A stretch of 64,000 nt of DNA, taken from the NCBI GenBank assembly GCA_937959395.1, contig CALGLR010000023.1, positions 1 to 64,000 on the forward strand. The letters are read 5' to 3'. A program made the position numbers and the translations under genes. The DNA is from an uncultured Flavobacteriaceae bacterium. GTDB taxonomy: Bacteria > Bacteroidota > Bacteroidia > Flavobacteriales > Flavobacteriaceae. Numbering within the stretch: position 1 is the first letter of the stretch; every line of letters starts with the position of its first letter. Shown in pieces: positions 17,820-26,264 of the stretch. The notes under the pieces were generated by a model that saw nothing but the letters and a program-made list of their open reading frames with translations, did not search any database and had not been told where the DNA came from.

Positions 17820-19196
17820 TTATGCTTCGAAATAAGCAGCTGATTCTTCTAAAGTAAAAGCAGCGTTTACAATTGCAGCAGCCACATTACTACCGCCTCT
17901 ATTTCCTTCAATAACCACCCAATCTGTATTTTTAACTTGAGATAATTGTTCTTTAGACTCTATAACATTTACAAAACCTACAGGCGTACCAATAACACCA
18001 GCAGGTTTAAAGGTTTCATTATTTCGTAATTGCTCTGTAATTTCCATTAATGCTGTTGGCGCATTTCCAACAACATAAAGGGCCTCTGGATATAAATTGA
18101 TTGCTTTACGAATACCGGCTTGAGAACGCGTTATGTTTTTAGTTACTGCCATAGCTCTTGCGTCTTCATCATTTAAACAACAATGTATTTTTGTGCCATA
18201 TTTTTCACTAAAAGCACGTGTAATCCCAGATTGCACCATGGTAACATCTGTAATAATGTCTCCGCCGTTTTTTAAATGTGCACTCATTTTTGTAATGGCT
18301 TGACGACTGGCTTTATAGTGTTGGTGATCTTCTAAAACACCTGTAGTATGAATCACTCGCGTTATTGCCCATTTATCTTCTGTTGTATGTTCTAACTCTT
18401 TAATATGATTCGTAACAATTCTAAAACTCTCTTGTTGAATTTCTTTTCCAGTATGTGGTTTTCTATTTAAATAGCCTCTTGGTGTTACTAAATAATTTTT
18501 AAACTGAAAGGTTTGTGAGTTGCCAATCATTACTAAACTAAACATATCCACATCTTCAGGGTTAAAAGCGTCTAATGTTGTAATAATGATATGTTCTTCT
18601 GGTCTTGTAATTTGTTTTAAAATAGCAACTGGTGTTGTTCCAGATCGTTCTTCTAAAAACAGCTTTTTTAATCGGCCTAATTGCCAATGCCTTTTTTTAC
18701 TTTTTGGGTTGTACAAACTGGTTACAAAATCGCCAAAAGCAGCTGCTTTAATTCGTTTTTCTATAACATTCCAAGGCGTCATTAAATCGGATAAGGAAAT
18801 ACAACAAAAATCGTGTCCTAAAGGAGCTCCTAGTTTACTTCCAGCAGCTAAAAACGCAGAAATACCTGGTAAAGTTTCTAATTCTAAATCTGTTTCCCCT
18901 TGTTTTGCAACCATTTCATAAACGATTGCTGCCATGGAATAAATACTTGCATCTCCAGAACCAATAACAACAACGTATTTATTCTCTTTAGCCTTAGTAA
19001 TTGCTATTTCTGCTCGTGCTTCTTCTTTTCCTAACGGCATTGCAATTAACTCTGCATTCGCTTTTAAAAAGTCTTTTGCAAACTGAAAATAATAATCATA
19101 CCCAATAACAACATCAGCTTTTGCTAATGCATTTTGTACTAATGGCAGAATATAATTTTTATCTCCAGGACCTAAACCTGCTACTGTTATTTTCAT
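17820..19196 (-). CDS. cobJ-cobH: CobJ - CobH fusion (precorrin-3B C17-methyltransferase / precorrin-8X methylmutase)
   Basis: Residues 1-245 are CobJ/CbiH: VAGLGPGDKNYILPLV, GSGDASIYSMAA and TLPGISAFLAAGSKLGAPLGHDFCCISLSD are characteristic of the ring-contraction methyltransferase. Residues 270-458 are CobH/CbiC: AITRVIHTTGVLED contains the catalytic His (H283 by my count), and DVTMVQSGI, VVGNAPTALMEI and GTPVGFVNVIESKE complete the family pattern. CobH moves the C11 methyl to C12. CobJ and CobH act several steps apart, so this fusion does not join consecutive reactions. It overlaps cobI by four bases. Confidence 0.95.
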   Translation of the reverse strand: MKITVAGLGPGDKNYILPLVQNALAKADVVIGYDYYFQFAKDFLKANAELIAMPLGKEEARAEIAITKAKENKYVVVIGSGDASIYSMAAIVYEMVAKQGETDLELETLPGISAFLAAGSKLGAPLGHDFCCISLSDLMTPWNVIEKRIKAAAFGDFVTSLYNPKSKKRHWQLGRLKKLFLEERSGTTPVAILKQITRPEEHIIITTLDAFNPEDVDMFSLVMIGNSQTFQFKNYLVTPRGYLNRKPHTGKEIQQESFRIVTNHIKELEHTTEDKWAITRVIHTTGVLEDHQHYKASRQAITKMSAHLKNGGDIITDVTMVQSGITRAFSEKYGTKIHCCLNDEDARAMAVTKNITRSQAGIRKAINLYPEALYVVGNAPTALMEITEQLRNNETFKPAGVIGTPVGFVNVIESKEQLSQVKNTDWVVIEGNRGGSNVAAAIVNAAFTLEESAAYFEA

Positions 19197-19897
19197 TTTC
19201 TAATGGTTATTAAAGAGAAATAAGGAATAGCTCTTCCTATTACTTTCTCCCACTTGGACGTTGTAAATTGATTTTCGGTTCCTAAACGTTCACTATAATT
19301 TATCATATAATTACCATTGCTCAATACGGTATTTATAACTGGTATTACCGATTTTATTTTCATTAAAACCACCGTATCAAAATGTGTTAGAGCTTCTTGT
19401 AATTCTTTTACTGTTTGTACACGTGGTAAAATGATTAACTTTTCATTTTGTAAACATAACGGTGCTGCATTTTCTGATGCTGCTAAACCAAATGACGTAA
19501 TTCCCGGAACTAGATTGACGGTTAATTGGTTTGCTTTTATCTTTTCTAGCAAATACGAAAAGGAACTAAACGTATTAATATCACCTTCACTAACAACAGC
19601 TATAGTTAACCCCGCTTCGTAATCCTTTTTTATCTTTTGAAATGTTATTTCATACAACTGCTTAGCTTGCTCACGGTCTAAGTTCATTTCTAAGAAAAAC
19701 CCTTCTAGCTTACTCTCTTCTAATTTATAGTGTTCTAATATTGATAATGAATAGCTTGATTTTTTACCATCACTAAACAAAGAGCCTGGATAATAAATTT
19801 TATCAGCAAATTTAAGCACGCTCAACCCTTTTACTGTAATTAGGTCTGGGTCTCCAGGTCCTAACGATACGCCATATATGATTGGTTTTTTACTCAT
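19193..19897 (-). CDS. cobI/cbiL: Precorrin-2 C20-methyltransferase
   Basis: A 234-residue tetrapyrrole methylase. The N terminus IIYGVSLGPGDPDLITVKGLSVLKFADKIYYPGS is highly typical of CobI/CbiL, and VVSEGDINTFSSFSYLLEKI and LVPGITSFGLAASENAAPLC follow in the expected order. It transfers the C20 methyl from SAM to (cobalt-)precorrin-2. Its 5' end lies 165 bases after cbiX, across a second REP cluster, and its 3' end overlaps the start of cobJ-cobH. Confidence 0.94.
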   Translation of the reverse strand: MSKKPIIYGVSLGPGDPDLITVKGLSVLKFADKIYYPGSLFSDGKKSSYSLSILEHYKLEESKLEGFFLEMNLDREQAKQLYEITFQKIKKDYEAGLTIAVVSEGDINTFSSFSYLLEKIKANQLTVNLVPGITSFGLAASENAAPLCLQNEKLIILPRVQTVKELQEALTHFDTVVLMKIKSVIPVINTVLSNGNYMINYSERLGTENQFTTSKWEKVIGRAIPYFSLITIRK

Positions 19898-19905
19898 TTT
19901 GTTTT

Positions 19906-20018
19906 GTCTGGTCGAGCCCTTCGACTGTCGCTCAGGACAGGCTAAATTCGGGACCTATATCGTTTTTCATGTTTATAACCTTTCGACAGAGCCTGTGCTG
20001 AGCGGAGTCGAAGTACTC
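19906..20018. repeat. REP-like palindromes between cbiX and cobI
   Basis: 19906-19954 repeats almost exactly the unit at 6663-6712 (GTCGAGCCCTTCGAC, TCGCTCAGGACAGGCT). 19980-20018 is an inverted relative (TTTCGACAGAGCCTG, TGAGCGGAGTCGAA). They interrupt an otherwise tightly packed operon. Confidence 0.8.
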
Positions 20019-20062
20019 AAGGAGACATTAATAATGATTCAATATTTAAATAATTGATCTAA

Positions 20063-20995
20063 TTATATCCCTAATAGTTTTTTAATTTTCCGACTTACTG
20101 AAGGTGTTTCTCCCACTTTTTCATCTTCTTCAAAAAGCACGCCTTTAACATTTAAATGATGTCCTACCTGTTCTTTTCCTTGCTCTTGTTCGAAACCTAC
20201 AATTTGCTTTCTGTATTTACACAATTGGCAATTCATATTTCCAGTACCACTAATGGTTTCCTCTAAGCGCTCATCAAACGCTTTTAGAATCCATTCATCC
20301 TTACCAAAAGCTTTAGTGTATACATAATCATTTTCAACAGTATCATTAAAATCATTTACCTGGCCATAAATGCGCTGTAAAAGCACACCTGTAAAAAAGA
20401 AAAAGGGCACAGCAATAGTACGTTTAAACCCCATTTTATTTACCAATTCTAAACTCTCCTTAACTGTTGGATAAGCTGTTCCGCTATAAGCTACAGTTGT
20501 GAATCCAAAACCTAAACCTTCCCCTAACATACAAGCTAGTTTGTGTACATCTGAATTCGCATCGGGATCTGTCGTCCCACGACCAACAACTACTAGGCAA
20601 GTGTCTTTTCTATCTATAGGCATTAAGCTTTCTTCCCGCTCTAAAATGCGTTTCTTAGCCAGTTCTAATAAATTAGTATTCACACCTAAATGCTTTCCCA
20701 TTTTTATAGTTAAATCTGGATAGTTTTGCTGAATGGTATTCATCTCATACGGAATGTCATTCTTGGCATGAGAACCCGCAAATAAAATAACTGGAAGTGC
20801 ATATATTTCTCGTATCCCTTTTTCGTATAAACGCTCTACAGAGGCTTCATAAACTGGGTGATTAAACTCTAAAAAACCGTAATCAACTTCGTAATCGGTG
20901 TATCGTTTTTTCAATAAAGCAACCAACTCCTTAAAAGCATCTGTTCCTGTTTTGGTGCGGCTGCCATGGCCACATAATAATATTCCTTTTTTCAT
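20063..20995 (-). CDS. cbiX: Sirohydrochlorin cobaltochelatase, CbiX long form
   Basis: A two-domain type II chelatase of about 310 residues. Domain one starts KKGILLCGHGSR with the metal-binding His (H10) and has VILFAGSHAKNDIP with the second His; domain two (LVVVGRGTTDP, FFFFTGVLLQRI) is the degenerate repeat. Near the C terminus M-N-C-Q-L-C (about 254-259) fits the MxCxxC motif described for long CbiX proteins that bind an iron-sulphur centre. It inserts cobalt early, into sirohydrochlorin, or possibly iron for siroheme. I use ATG 20995 (8 bases past the upstream stop) rather than 21013. Its presence together with cobN is discussed in the findings. Confidence 0.9.
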   Translation of the reverse strand: MKKGILLCGHGSRTKTGTDAFKELVALLKKRYTDYEVDYGFLEFNHPVYEASVERLYEKGIREIYALPVILFAGSHAKNDIPYEMNTIQQNYPDLTIKMGKHLGVNTNLLELAKKRILEREESLMPIDRKDTCLVVVGRGTTDPDANSDVHKLACMLGEGLGFGFTTVAYSGTAYPTVKESLELVNKMGFKRTIAVPFFFFTGVLLQRIYGQVNDFNDTVENDYVYTKAFGKDEWILKAFDERLEETISGTGNMNCQLCKYRKQIVGFEQEQGKEQVGHHLNVKGVLFEEDEKVGETPSVSRKIKKLLGI

Positions 20996-21002
20996 CTTGC
21001 TT

Positions 21003-22553
21003 TTAGTCTTCAATAGCTTTTACTCCAATAATAAATACCACAGGCATTTCTAATGGTTTGTTCTTTATATCTTCTTCTATATTCCCTAATGTTGAAGTCA
21101 ATAACACCTCGTTTTCTCTAGAGACATTAGAAATCGCATTAACTGGGATTTCAGGTTTCTTGCAAACAGCCATTAACTTTGGAATGATCTTATGCAAACT
21201 TTTATAGCCCATGTATAACGCCAAAGTGTTGCCTTCTTTTAATAACTCTGCGATTCCTTTTAATTGTTCTAGTGAATAATCTGCAGTATGTGCAGTGCAA
21301 ATCAATACTGCATTGGATTTTCCGCGTTCTGTAATGGGAATATTACAACTATTTGCTGCTGCCAAAGCTGCAGAAATACCCGGTATCACTTTAAATGGTA
21401 TTTGCTTATTTTTTAAAAACCGTGCTTCTTCTGCTGCGCGACCATAAACATAGGGATCTCCAGATTTTAAACGCACAACGCGTTTTCCCAACTTATAATG
21501 CGTAGCCAATAATTCATTAATGATATTCTGACGTTCTATTTGATTAGATTGGTCTCCATATTTTCGTCCTACATAGATTTTTTCAGCTTCATTGTTAGCA
21601 TTTAAGATCGTATCACTTACCAAATTGTCATGCAAAATAACTTCAGCTAGCTGTAATTTCTCGTAAGCTAATCGCGTTAATAGTTTTTCATCTCCCGGCC
21701 CTGCACCAACAATTGAGATTTCACCTGTATTATTTTTAGTGAAAATATGTTCTGGATTATCATAAACATACTTATAATCTAATACCAATTTAGATTTTGA
21801 ATTGTCTATAATTTTTATTGCTGAAACTACTTCCGAGGTTTCAAAACTAGGAGGCTCTAAATTGAGTATTTGTGCTGCTTTTTCATAATACGATTGGCGC
21901 ATGGGATGCATAGAAGCACAACCATTAATAATTTCTCCGAAGCAACTTTTTTTCATGATCGCTTCTATCAAGCCAATACAGTCTTCCCTATGAATTAAAT
22001 TTACTGGTACTAAAGGGTTTTTAAGTGTTCTTTTTCCTGCTAAAAACTTACCAGGATGACGATCTGGACCTATTAATCCTGCTAATCTTAAAATGGTTAA
22101 TCGCGTTCCAAAATGATCTCTTAATAACCATTCTGCACTTAAAACAGCTTTTCCAGATGCTTTTATAGGCTTGGTATTTATACTTTCTTTAAACGGTATC
22201 TCACTTGTGCCATAAACCGAAGTAGAACTTACAAAAATCACTTTTACAGTGTTTGCAGTACGCGCTATTATTTGTTTAATTTGGTTTGGATAAACTGTTT
22301 CTATATCTGGGATTCGTTTAGGAGGAAAATTAATAATAAGTGTAGAAACGTTTTCTATAAACGTATCCCAATCCCCAATAATCGCATTGGCTTCTAGTTT
22401 AATTTTACCAACATAAAAAGGATACTTAGAAAGGCGTTCTAATTTTTCAGTTGATGTCGTAGATCCTTTTATAGTAAGTCCTTGGCTCGTCATTTTTTTA
22501 GCCAAAGGATCTCCAAGCCACCCCAATCCTAATATAGCAACACTATTAGACAT
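21003..22553 (-). CDS. cobA: SDR (YeeZ-like) - uroporphyrinogen-III C-methyltransferase fusion
   Basis: Residues 1-270 form an atypical short-chain dehydrogenase: VAILGLGWLGDPLAKKM (dinucleotide loop), VIFVSSTSVYGTSEIPF, LRLAGLIGPDRHPGKFLAG and VNLIHREDCIGLIEAI resemble YeeZ-type NAD(P)-dependent epimerases. Residues 277-516 form a complete SUMT (ISIVGAGPGDEKLLT, RLKSGDPYVYGRAAEEARFL, VIPGISAALAAANSCNIPITERG), which dimethylates uroporphyrinogen III to precorrin-2. The SDR half may supply the dehydrogenase step to sirohydrochlorin, as Met8/SirC does elsewhere, but its fold looks different and this is only an inference. It overlaps its upstream and downstream neighbours by about ten bases or less. 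Confidence 0.9.
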   Translation of the reverse strand: MSNSVAILGLGWLGDPLAKKMTSQGLTIKGSTTSTEKLERLSKYPFYVGKIKLEANAIIGDWDTFIENVSTLIINFPPKRIPDIETVYPNQIKQIIARTANTVKVIFVSSTSVYGTSEIPFKESINTKPIKASGKAVLSAEWLLRDHFGTRLTILRLAGLIGPDRHPGKFLAGKRTLKNPLVPVNLIHREDCIGLIEAIMKKSCFGEIINGCASMHPMRQSYYEKAAQILNLEPPSFETSEVVSAIKIIDNSKSKLVLDYKYVYDNPEHIFTKNNTGEISIVGAGPGDEKLLTRLAYEKLQLAEVILHDNLVSDTILNANNEAEKIYVGRKYGDQSNQIERQNIINELLATHYKLGKRVVRLKSGDPYVYGRAAEEARFLKNKQIPFKVIPGISAALAAANSCNIPITERGKSNAVLICTAHTADYSLEQLKGIAELLKEGNTLALYMGYKSLHKIIPKLMAVCKKPEIPVNAISNVSRENEVLLTSTLGNIEEDIKNKPLEMPVVFIIGVKAIED

Positions 22554-23367
22554 TTGAATGTGTTTTTTCGTTAATAACAGTATCTTTTAGCTGTATTTTC
22601 AAACAATATTCCCATGTTTTATATGCAGTTTTAGGAATATGAACTATGGCTACCAAGCGTGTAAGTTTATCTTTAAATCGTACGCCTCTTGCATTTTTTT
22701 CTTCTAAAATAAAATACTCTGTACTTGTTATTTTTTTTTGAATGACCTCTAATGGCTCTTCTTTAGAAACCCCACCAATAACTAAAGAAATAGTCTTGTT
22801 TTCTTTAAAATGGAGTTTTAATGTATATGCAGATGAATAGTCTATGCGTTCTAATTGTGAAAAAGGATAACTTTTACCATTTTCTAATTCTAAAAAAACG
22901 TCTTCATTAACAGATTTTAAAAATAAGAACAACGGATATAAATATTGATCTGAACTAAACCCTTTGGTAATGATACAGTCACCTAGTTTATCGTCTATTT
23001 TATACTGAAATGGTTTCGGTTTAACTTCTGGCCTTTCATCATTAGAAATTAACGCTTCCCAACCGTCTTGATAAATTAAATGTTCTTCTATTGGTTGGTT
23101 ATTATTAAGATGCGACTCTAGTACAGAAATAATTGCATTTGGAGTTAATTTTTTATACCAAAAATTTCCTTTTTGTATAATACAAGTTGGCGCATCCTCA
23201 CAACGTCCATTACATCTCGTTTTTATAGTATGTGTCGTATCCCAAAGGCCATTATTTCTAAGATAAGCTCGTGCTTCTCTTACCATAAGTTCACTGCCTG
23301 CTTTACGACAAGAACCACCATCGCAAAAAAGAATATCAAGTTTAGTTTTTGCTATATTTTTACCCAT
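22546..23367 (-). CDS. (2Fe-2S) thioredoxin-like ferredoxin domain protein
   Basis: The first ~95 residues form a thioredoxin-like [2Fe-2S] ferredoxin domain: FCDGGSCRKAG at about 14-24, then TRCNGRCEDAPTCIIQ at about 48-63, giving the cysteines for one cluster. The remaining ~170 residues (a domain ending in RGVRFKDKLTRLVAIVHIPKTAYKTWEYCLKI) I do not recognise; it looks like a mixed alpha/beta module. The gene is the first one downstream of the cobalamin riboswitch and terminator and overlaps the SDR-SUMT gene by eight bases. An electron-transfer role for a corrin-pathway step, or a tie to CbiX, is plausible but unproven. Confidence 0.75.
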   Translation of the reverse strand: MGKNIAKTKLDILFCDGGSCRKAGSELMVREARAYLRNNGLWDTTHTIKTRCNGRCEDAPTCIIQKGNFWYKKLTPNAIISVLESHLNNNQPIEEHLIYQDGWEALISNDERPEVKPKPFQYKIDDKLGDCIITKGFSSDQYLYPLFLFLKSVNEDVFLELENGKSYPFSQLERIDYSSAYTLKLHFKENKTISLVIGGVSKEEPLEVIQKKITSTEYFILEEKNARGVRFKDKLTRLVAIVHIPKTAYKTWEYCLKIQLKDTVINEKTHSNV

Positions 23368-23479
23368 TATCTCTAACCTTTAAATAAATTATAGACCACA
23401 TAAAAGCAATGAGTAGATCTCTAATAGATCTTATGAATTTTGTAAAAAATAGATATTGCATAGTCTCTTTTTTAGGAAT

Positions 23480-23528
23480 AAAAAAGAGCACAGGGCCATA
23501 TTTGCATAAATAGGCCTGTTTATACTCT
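23480..23528 (-). terminator. Intrinsic terminator downstream of the cobalamin riboswitch
   Basis: On the minus strand AGAG-(5)-ACAGGCC pairs with GGCCCTGT-CTCT, with an inner TATTT/AAATA stem closing on ATGC, followed by a run of six T. It stands between the riboswitch and the 2Fe-2S gene, the right place for riboswitch-controlled termination. I did not identify the antiterminator strand. Confidence 0.8.
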
Positions 23529-23539
23529 AACTTTTATCC

Positions 23540-23745
23540 CGAAAGTTTCGTTTAATATATTCATATGGCAGGTCTTCTGACTTACTCCAACTTTTAACGC
23601 CTTCCCACTAGTTTTTTAGAAACTTAGCAGTGACTTCGTGTTAAAAGCTTTTAGAGCTTACAGCTGCGGGAACAGTTCTCGATTTACACGAGATTCCCTT
23701 TTAATTCTATTTCAAAAAAAATTAAAATAGAAACCAAAAGCACCG
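23540..23745 (-). ncRNA. Cobalamin riboswitch
   Basis: The minus strand shows the B12-element in order: GGTGCTTTTGG, AAAAGGGAATC, GTTCCCGCAGCTGT, GTCACTG (variant of GCCACTG), GGGAAGGCG, and AGTCAGAAGACCTGCC. The outer stem can form from GGTTTC (near 23731) and GAAAC (near 23546). Known riboswitches of this class switch genes off when adenosylcobalamin or a related corrinoid is abundant. It controls the operon that begins with the 2Fe-2S gene and runs to cobT; the four genes upstream (cobQ to the AAA ATPase) lie outside its reach. Confidence 0.95.
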
Positions 23746-23753
23746 CAAAGTTA
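23746..23753 (-). promoter_or_regulatory. Candidate Bacteroidota -7 box before the riboswitch
   Basis: TAACTTTG on the minus strand fits the TAnnTTTG -7 element of Bacteroidota promoters and places transcription start at the first base of the riboswitch. A clear -33 TTG was not found. Confidence 0.6.
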
Positions 23754-23782
23754 TTGAATAATTATTAGAATTAGAGAAGAAG

Positions 23783-24328
23783 TTATGAACTAGTAACTAT
23801 TTTTTTATTTGTATGCTTTAAAATGAATTCTGTTCTTTCTTTAACTGAAACAAGAGGTATATAAATTAAAGTAAAACCCATGTCTAAATATGTTTTTTCT
23901 ATTTGTTTTGACAATTTAGTTTGGGCTTCAAAACCTTCTGGTCGTTGGTTATCTGTAGTATAAATTTCTTCCCATTGTGGTGCAAAAAAAACAATATTAT
24001 GATAATGTGTGTTATAATTGAATCGCTTTAAATAATTGGGAGTGTCTTTATTGTAATATTTTAAATACGCTAAGTTATCAACCAAACTACGATCACAAAA
24101 TTGACTTTGAGAATTATCTAATAATGCCTTTTTTGTGTTGGTAAAGACTAAACTGGTAAAACGTTCAATATTTTTCCAAGGCATGCCATTGTTTCCATTG
24201 TCTTGCTCACTTTTTATCACTTTTCTAGAAACTTCTTTTATACAGGGAAACCCTTTATTTTCTAATGCTTCTATTAAAGTAGATTTACCAGTTCCTGGTG
24301 CTCCTGTAATGATGTATTTTCTATGCAT
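23783..24328 (-). CDS. AAA (AAA_28-like) P-loop ATPase of the cobalamin cluster
   Basis: A 181-residue P-loop protein: Walker A YIITGAPGTGKSTLIEAL at the N terminus, KEVSRKVIKSEQD, CDRSLVDNLAYLKYY and a C-terminal LIYIPLVSVKERTEFIL. It resembles the AAA_28 / NadR-like kinase-fold family, whose members include nucleoside kinases and proteins of unknown role. It starts one base from the end of cbiB and ends the upstream sub-operon, just before the riboswitch. A kinase for a cobalamin side-chain precursor (for example threonine or aminopropanol) is a guess from context only; no PduX-like gene is visible. Confidence 0.65.
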   Translation of the reverse strand: MHRKYIITGAPGTGKSTLIEALENKGFPCIKEVSRKVIKSEQDNGNNGMPWKNIERFTSLVFTNTKKALLDNSQSQFCDRSLVDNLAYLKYYNKDTPNYLKRFNYNTHYHNIVFFAPQWEEIYTTDNQRPEGFEAQTKLSKQIEKTYLDMGFTLIYIPLVSVKERTEFILKHTNKKIVTSS

Positions 24329-25260
24329 CAGACAAAATAATAAATCAATAAAATAAATAGAACTGCTAAAACACTAGTTCTATAATTAATAACACCTACT
24401 CTCTTAATTTCTTCATGCGTTATTAATCTATCATTACTACCAATAAATGGTTTGTTATGACGTTTTCCGTTGTAATAATTTGGTCCACCAAATCGACAAG
24501 ATATAATATAAGCTAAGGCCGCTTCAGGATAACCTGCATTGGGGCTAGAATGTTTTTTTCCTTCTCGAAAAACAAACGAAAGTCCTTTCAATTTAAATGT
24601 AACAATTAGCATTAACAAAGCAGTTATACGAGATGGCAAAAAATTTGCAACATCATCCAATTTTGCTGCAAATTTACCAAAGCGTTCATGTTTTTCATTT
24701 CGATAGCCAATCATGGAATCTAAAGTATTTATCATTTTATAAGCCATAGCACCCGGAATTCCGAAACAAGCAAAATAAAATAAAGGCGCAATAACACCAT
24801 CACTTAAATTTTCGGATAACGTTTCTAAAGTTGCTATTCTTATTTGTTGGGCATTTAAATTAGAAGTATCTCTACCTACGATCCAAGACAATCGCTTTCT
24901 ACCTTCTTCTAGTCCTTTATTTTGTAATGTGTTAAATACTATTTTTCCTTCTTTTACTAATGTTCTATTCGCTAAACAATAAAATAGCAATAGGCTTGAA
25001 ACGATTAGATTTACGACAAACCAATCTTGGTTTTTAAAATAATTTAGAAGTAAATAAGGCGTAATAAAAATGAATACAACTAAGCTAATTGTAAGCAGCA
25101 TTCCTTTTCTAAATTGTCCTTTAGGTTTATTTAATATCTTTTCTCCAAAAGCAATTAAATGTCCGTAGCCTACTATTAAATGGGGTAAACTTCTAGGATC
25201 ACCAAAAATTAAATCGGCTACGAAAGCAATAATTAATATATAAATAGGACTTAATTCCAT
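24328..25260 (-). CDS. cbiB: Adenosylcobinamide-phosphate synthase
   Basis: A 310-residue inner-membrane protein with several hydrophobic segments that attaches aminopropanol (or its phosphate) to the f-side chain of cobyric acid. Signature stretches: LIFGDPRSLPHLIVGYGHLIAFGEKIL near the N terminus, VGRDTSNLNAQQIRIATLETLSENLSDGVIAPLFYF in the middle, and MINTLDSMIGYRNEKHERFGKFAAKLDDVANFLP. It overlaps the aminotransferase gene by ten bases. Another common name is cobD, which I avoid because the neighbouring decarboxylase also bears that name. Confidence 0.95.
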   Translation of the reverse strand: MELSPIYILIIAFVADLIFGDPRSLPHLIVGYGHLIAFGEKILNKPKGQFRKGMLLTISLVVFIFITPYLLLNYFKNQDWFVVNLIVSSLLLFYCLANRTLVKEGKIVFNTLQNKGLEEGRKRLSWIVGRDTSNLNAQQIRIATLETLSENLSDGVIAPLFYFACFGIPGAMAYKMINTLDSMIGYRNEKHERFGKFAAKLDDVANFLPSRITALLMLIVTFKLKGLSFVFREGKKHSSPNAGYPEAALAYIISCRFGGPNYYNGKRHNKPFIGSNDRLITHEEIKRVGVINYRTSVLAVLFILLIYYFV

Positions 25261-26264
25261 TTACTAAGCGCATTAATTAAAGAATTATTAGCCTCTTGAG
25301 ATTGAACGGACAGACGTATGTATTCTCCTTTTAATTCTTTAAAATTAGTAGCATCACGTATTAATATTTGATGGTTATTAATTAGATATTCTTTTAATTT
25401 AGCTGCTTTTCCTTCTTTTAATTCAACTAAAAAGTAAGAAGTGGTTCCCTCTACAATTTTCAACCAAGTAACCGTGCTTAATTGTTTCTTAAAAGCTTCT
25501 GTCTCTTCTATAAGTGAATTCGCATTAAAAGACAAATTTTCATAATTTTCAAAGATGTATTTCCCAGCTTCAATAGCAATACTATTAACACTCCAAGGCA
25601 TTTTAAACGCTAATAACTCCTTAATAAAATTTGCATTAGAAACAACATATCCTAAACGCAGACCTGGTATTACAAATGTTTTTGTAAGCGAACGCACAAT
25701 AGTAATATTATTATACTTCTGCGTTAATGGCAGTAGCGTTTTAGCTTTATTAGTGAATTCAATATAGGCTTCGTCTATTATAAAATGAGTTTGCGAATGG
25801 CGTTGTATTACCTTCTCAATCGTTCCAGCAGAAATTACTTTACCATCCGGATTGTTAGGATTACATATAAACACTAAATCACTATTGATGCTATCTTTAT
25901 CTAATTGTTCACGATTTATAAAATGATACTCTAATTTATTTATTTTACAAGCATCTTCATACTCCGAAAATGTTGGTGCCACTATTATTGCTTTTTTCTT
26001 AATGTAACGTTGCGCTATTAAATAAAAAGCCTCAGTTGCTCCATTAGTAAATAAAAATTGGTTTTCATTTATATTAAATTTATGAGCTGCTAAATTATTT
26101 AATTCTAACGCTATAGGTGAAGGATAATTCTCTACTATATTTATAGTTTCACTCAATACTTTTAATAATGATTTATTACAACCTTTATAATAGATATTAG
26201 AACTAAAATTATATTTTATTGGAGTATCATATAGATGAAGATCGTCTCCATGGCCATTTAACAT
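25251..26264 (-). CDS. cobD: PLP-dependent CobD/CobC-type L-threonine-O-3-phosphate decarboxylase
   Basis: A 337-residue class I/II aminotransferase-fold enzyme. LFTNGATEAFYLIAQRY, FICNPNNPDGKVI, FIIDEAYIEF and VRSLTKTFVIPGLRLGYVVS (PLP Lys in SLTK, then the GLRLGY Arg region) are visible. The family also contains histidinol-phosphate aminotransferases; the position between cbiB and cobQ makes the aminopropanol-phosphate-forming decarboxylase the better call. It overlaps cobQ by seven bases. Confidence 0.85.
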   Translation of the reverse strand: MLNGHGDDLHLYDTPIKYNFSSNIYYKGCNKSLLKVLSETINIVENYPSPIALELNNLAAHKFNINENQFLFTNGATEAFYLIAQRYIKKKAIIVAPTFSEYEDACKINKLEYHFINREQLDKDSINSDLVFICNPNNPDGKVISAGTIEKVIQRHSQTHFIIDEAYIEFTNKAKTLLPLTQKYNNITIVRSLTKTFVIPGLRLGYVVSNANFIKELLAFKMPWSVNSIAIEAGKYIFENYENLSFNANSLIEETEAFKKQLSTVTWLKIVEGTTSYFLVELKEGKAAKLKEYLINNHQILIRDATNFKELKGEYIRLSVQSQEANNSLINALSKWN

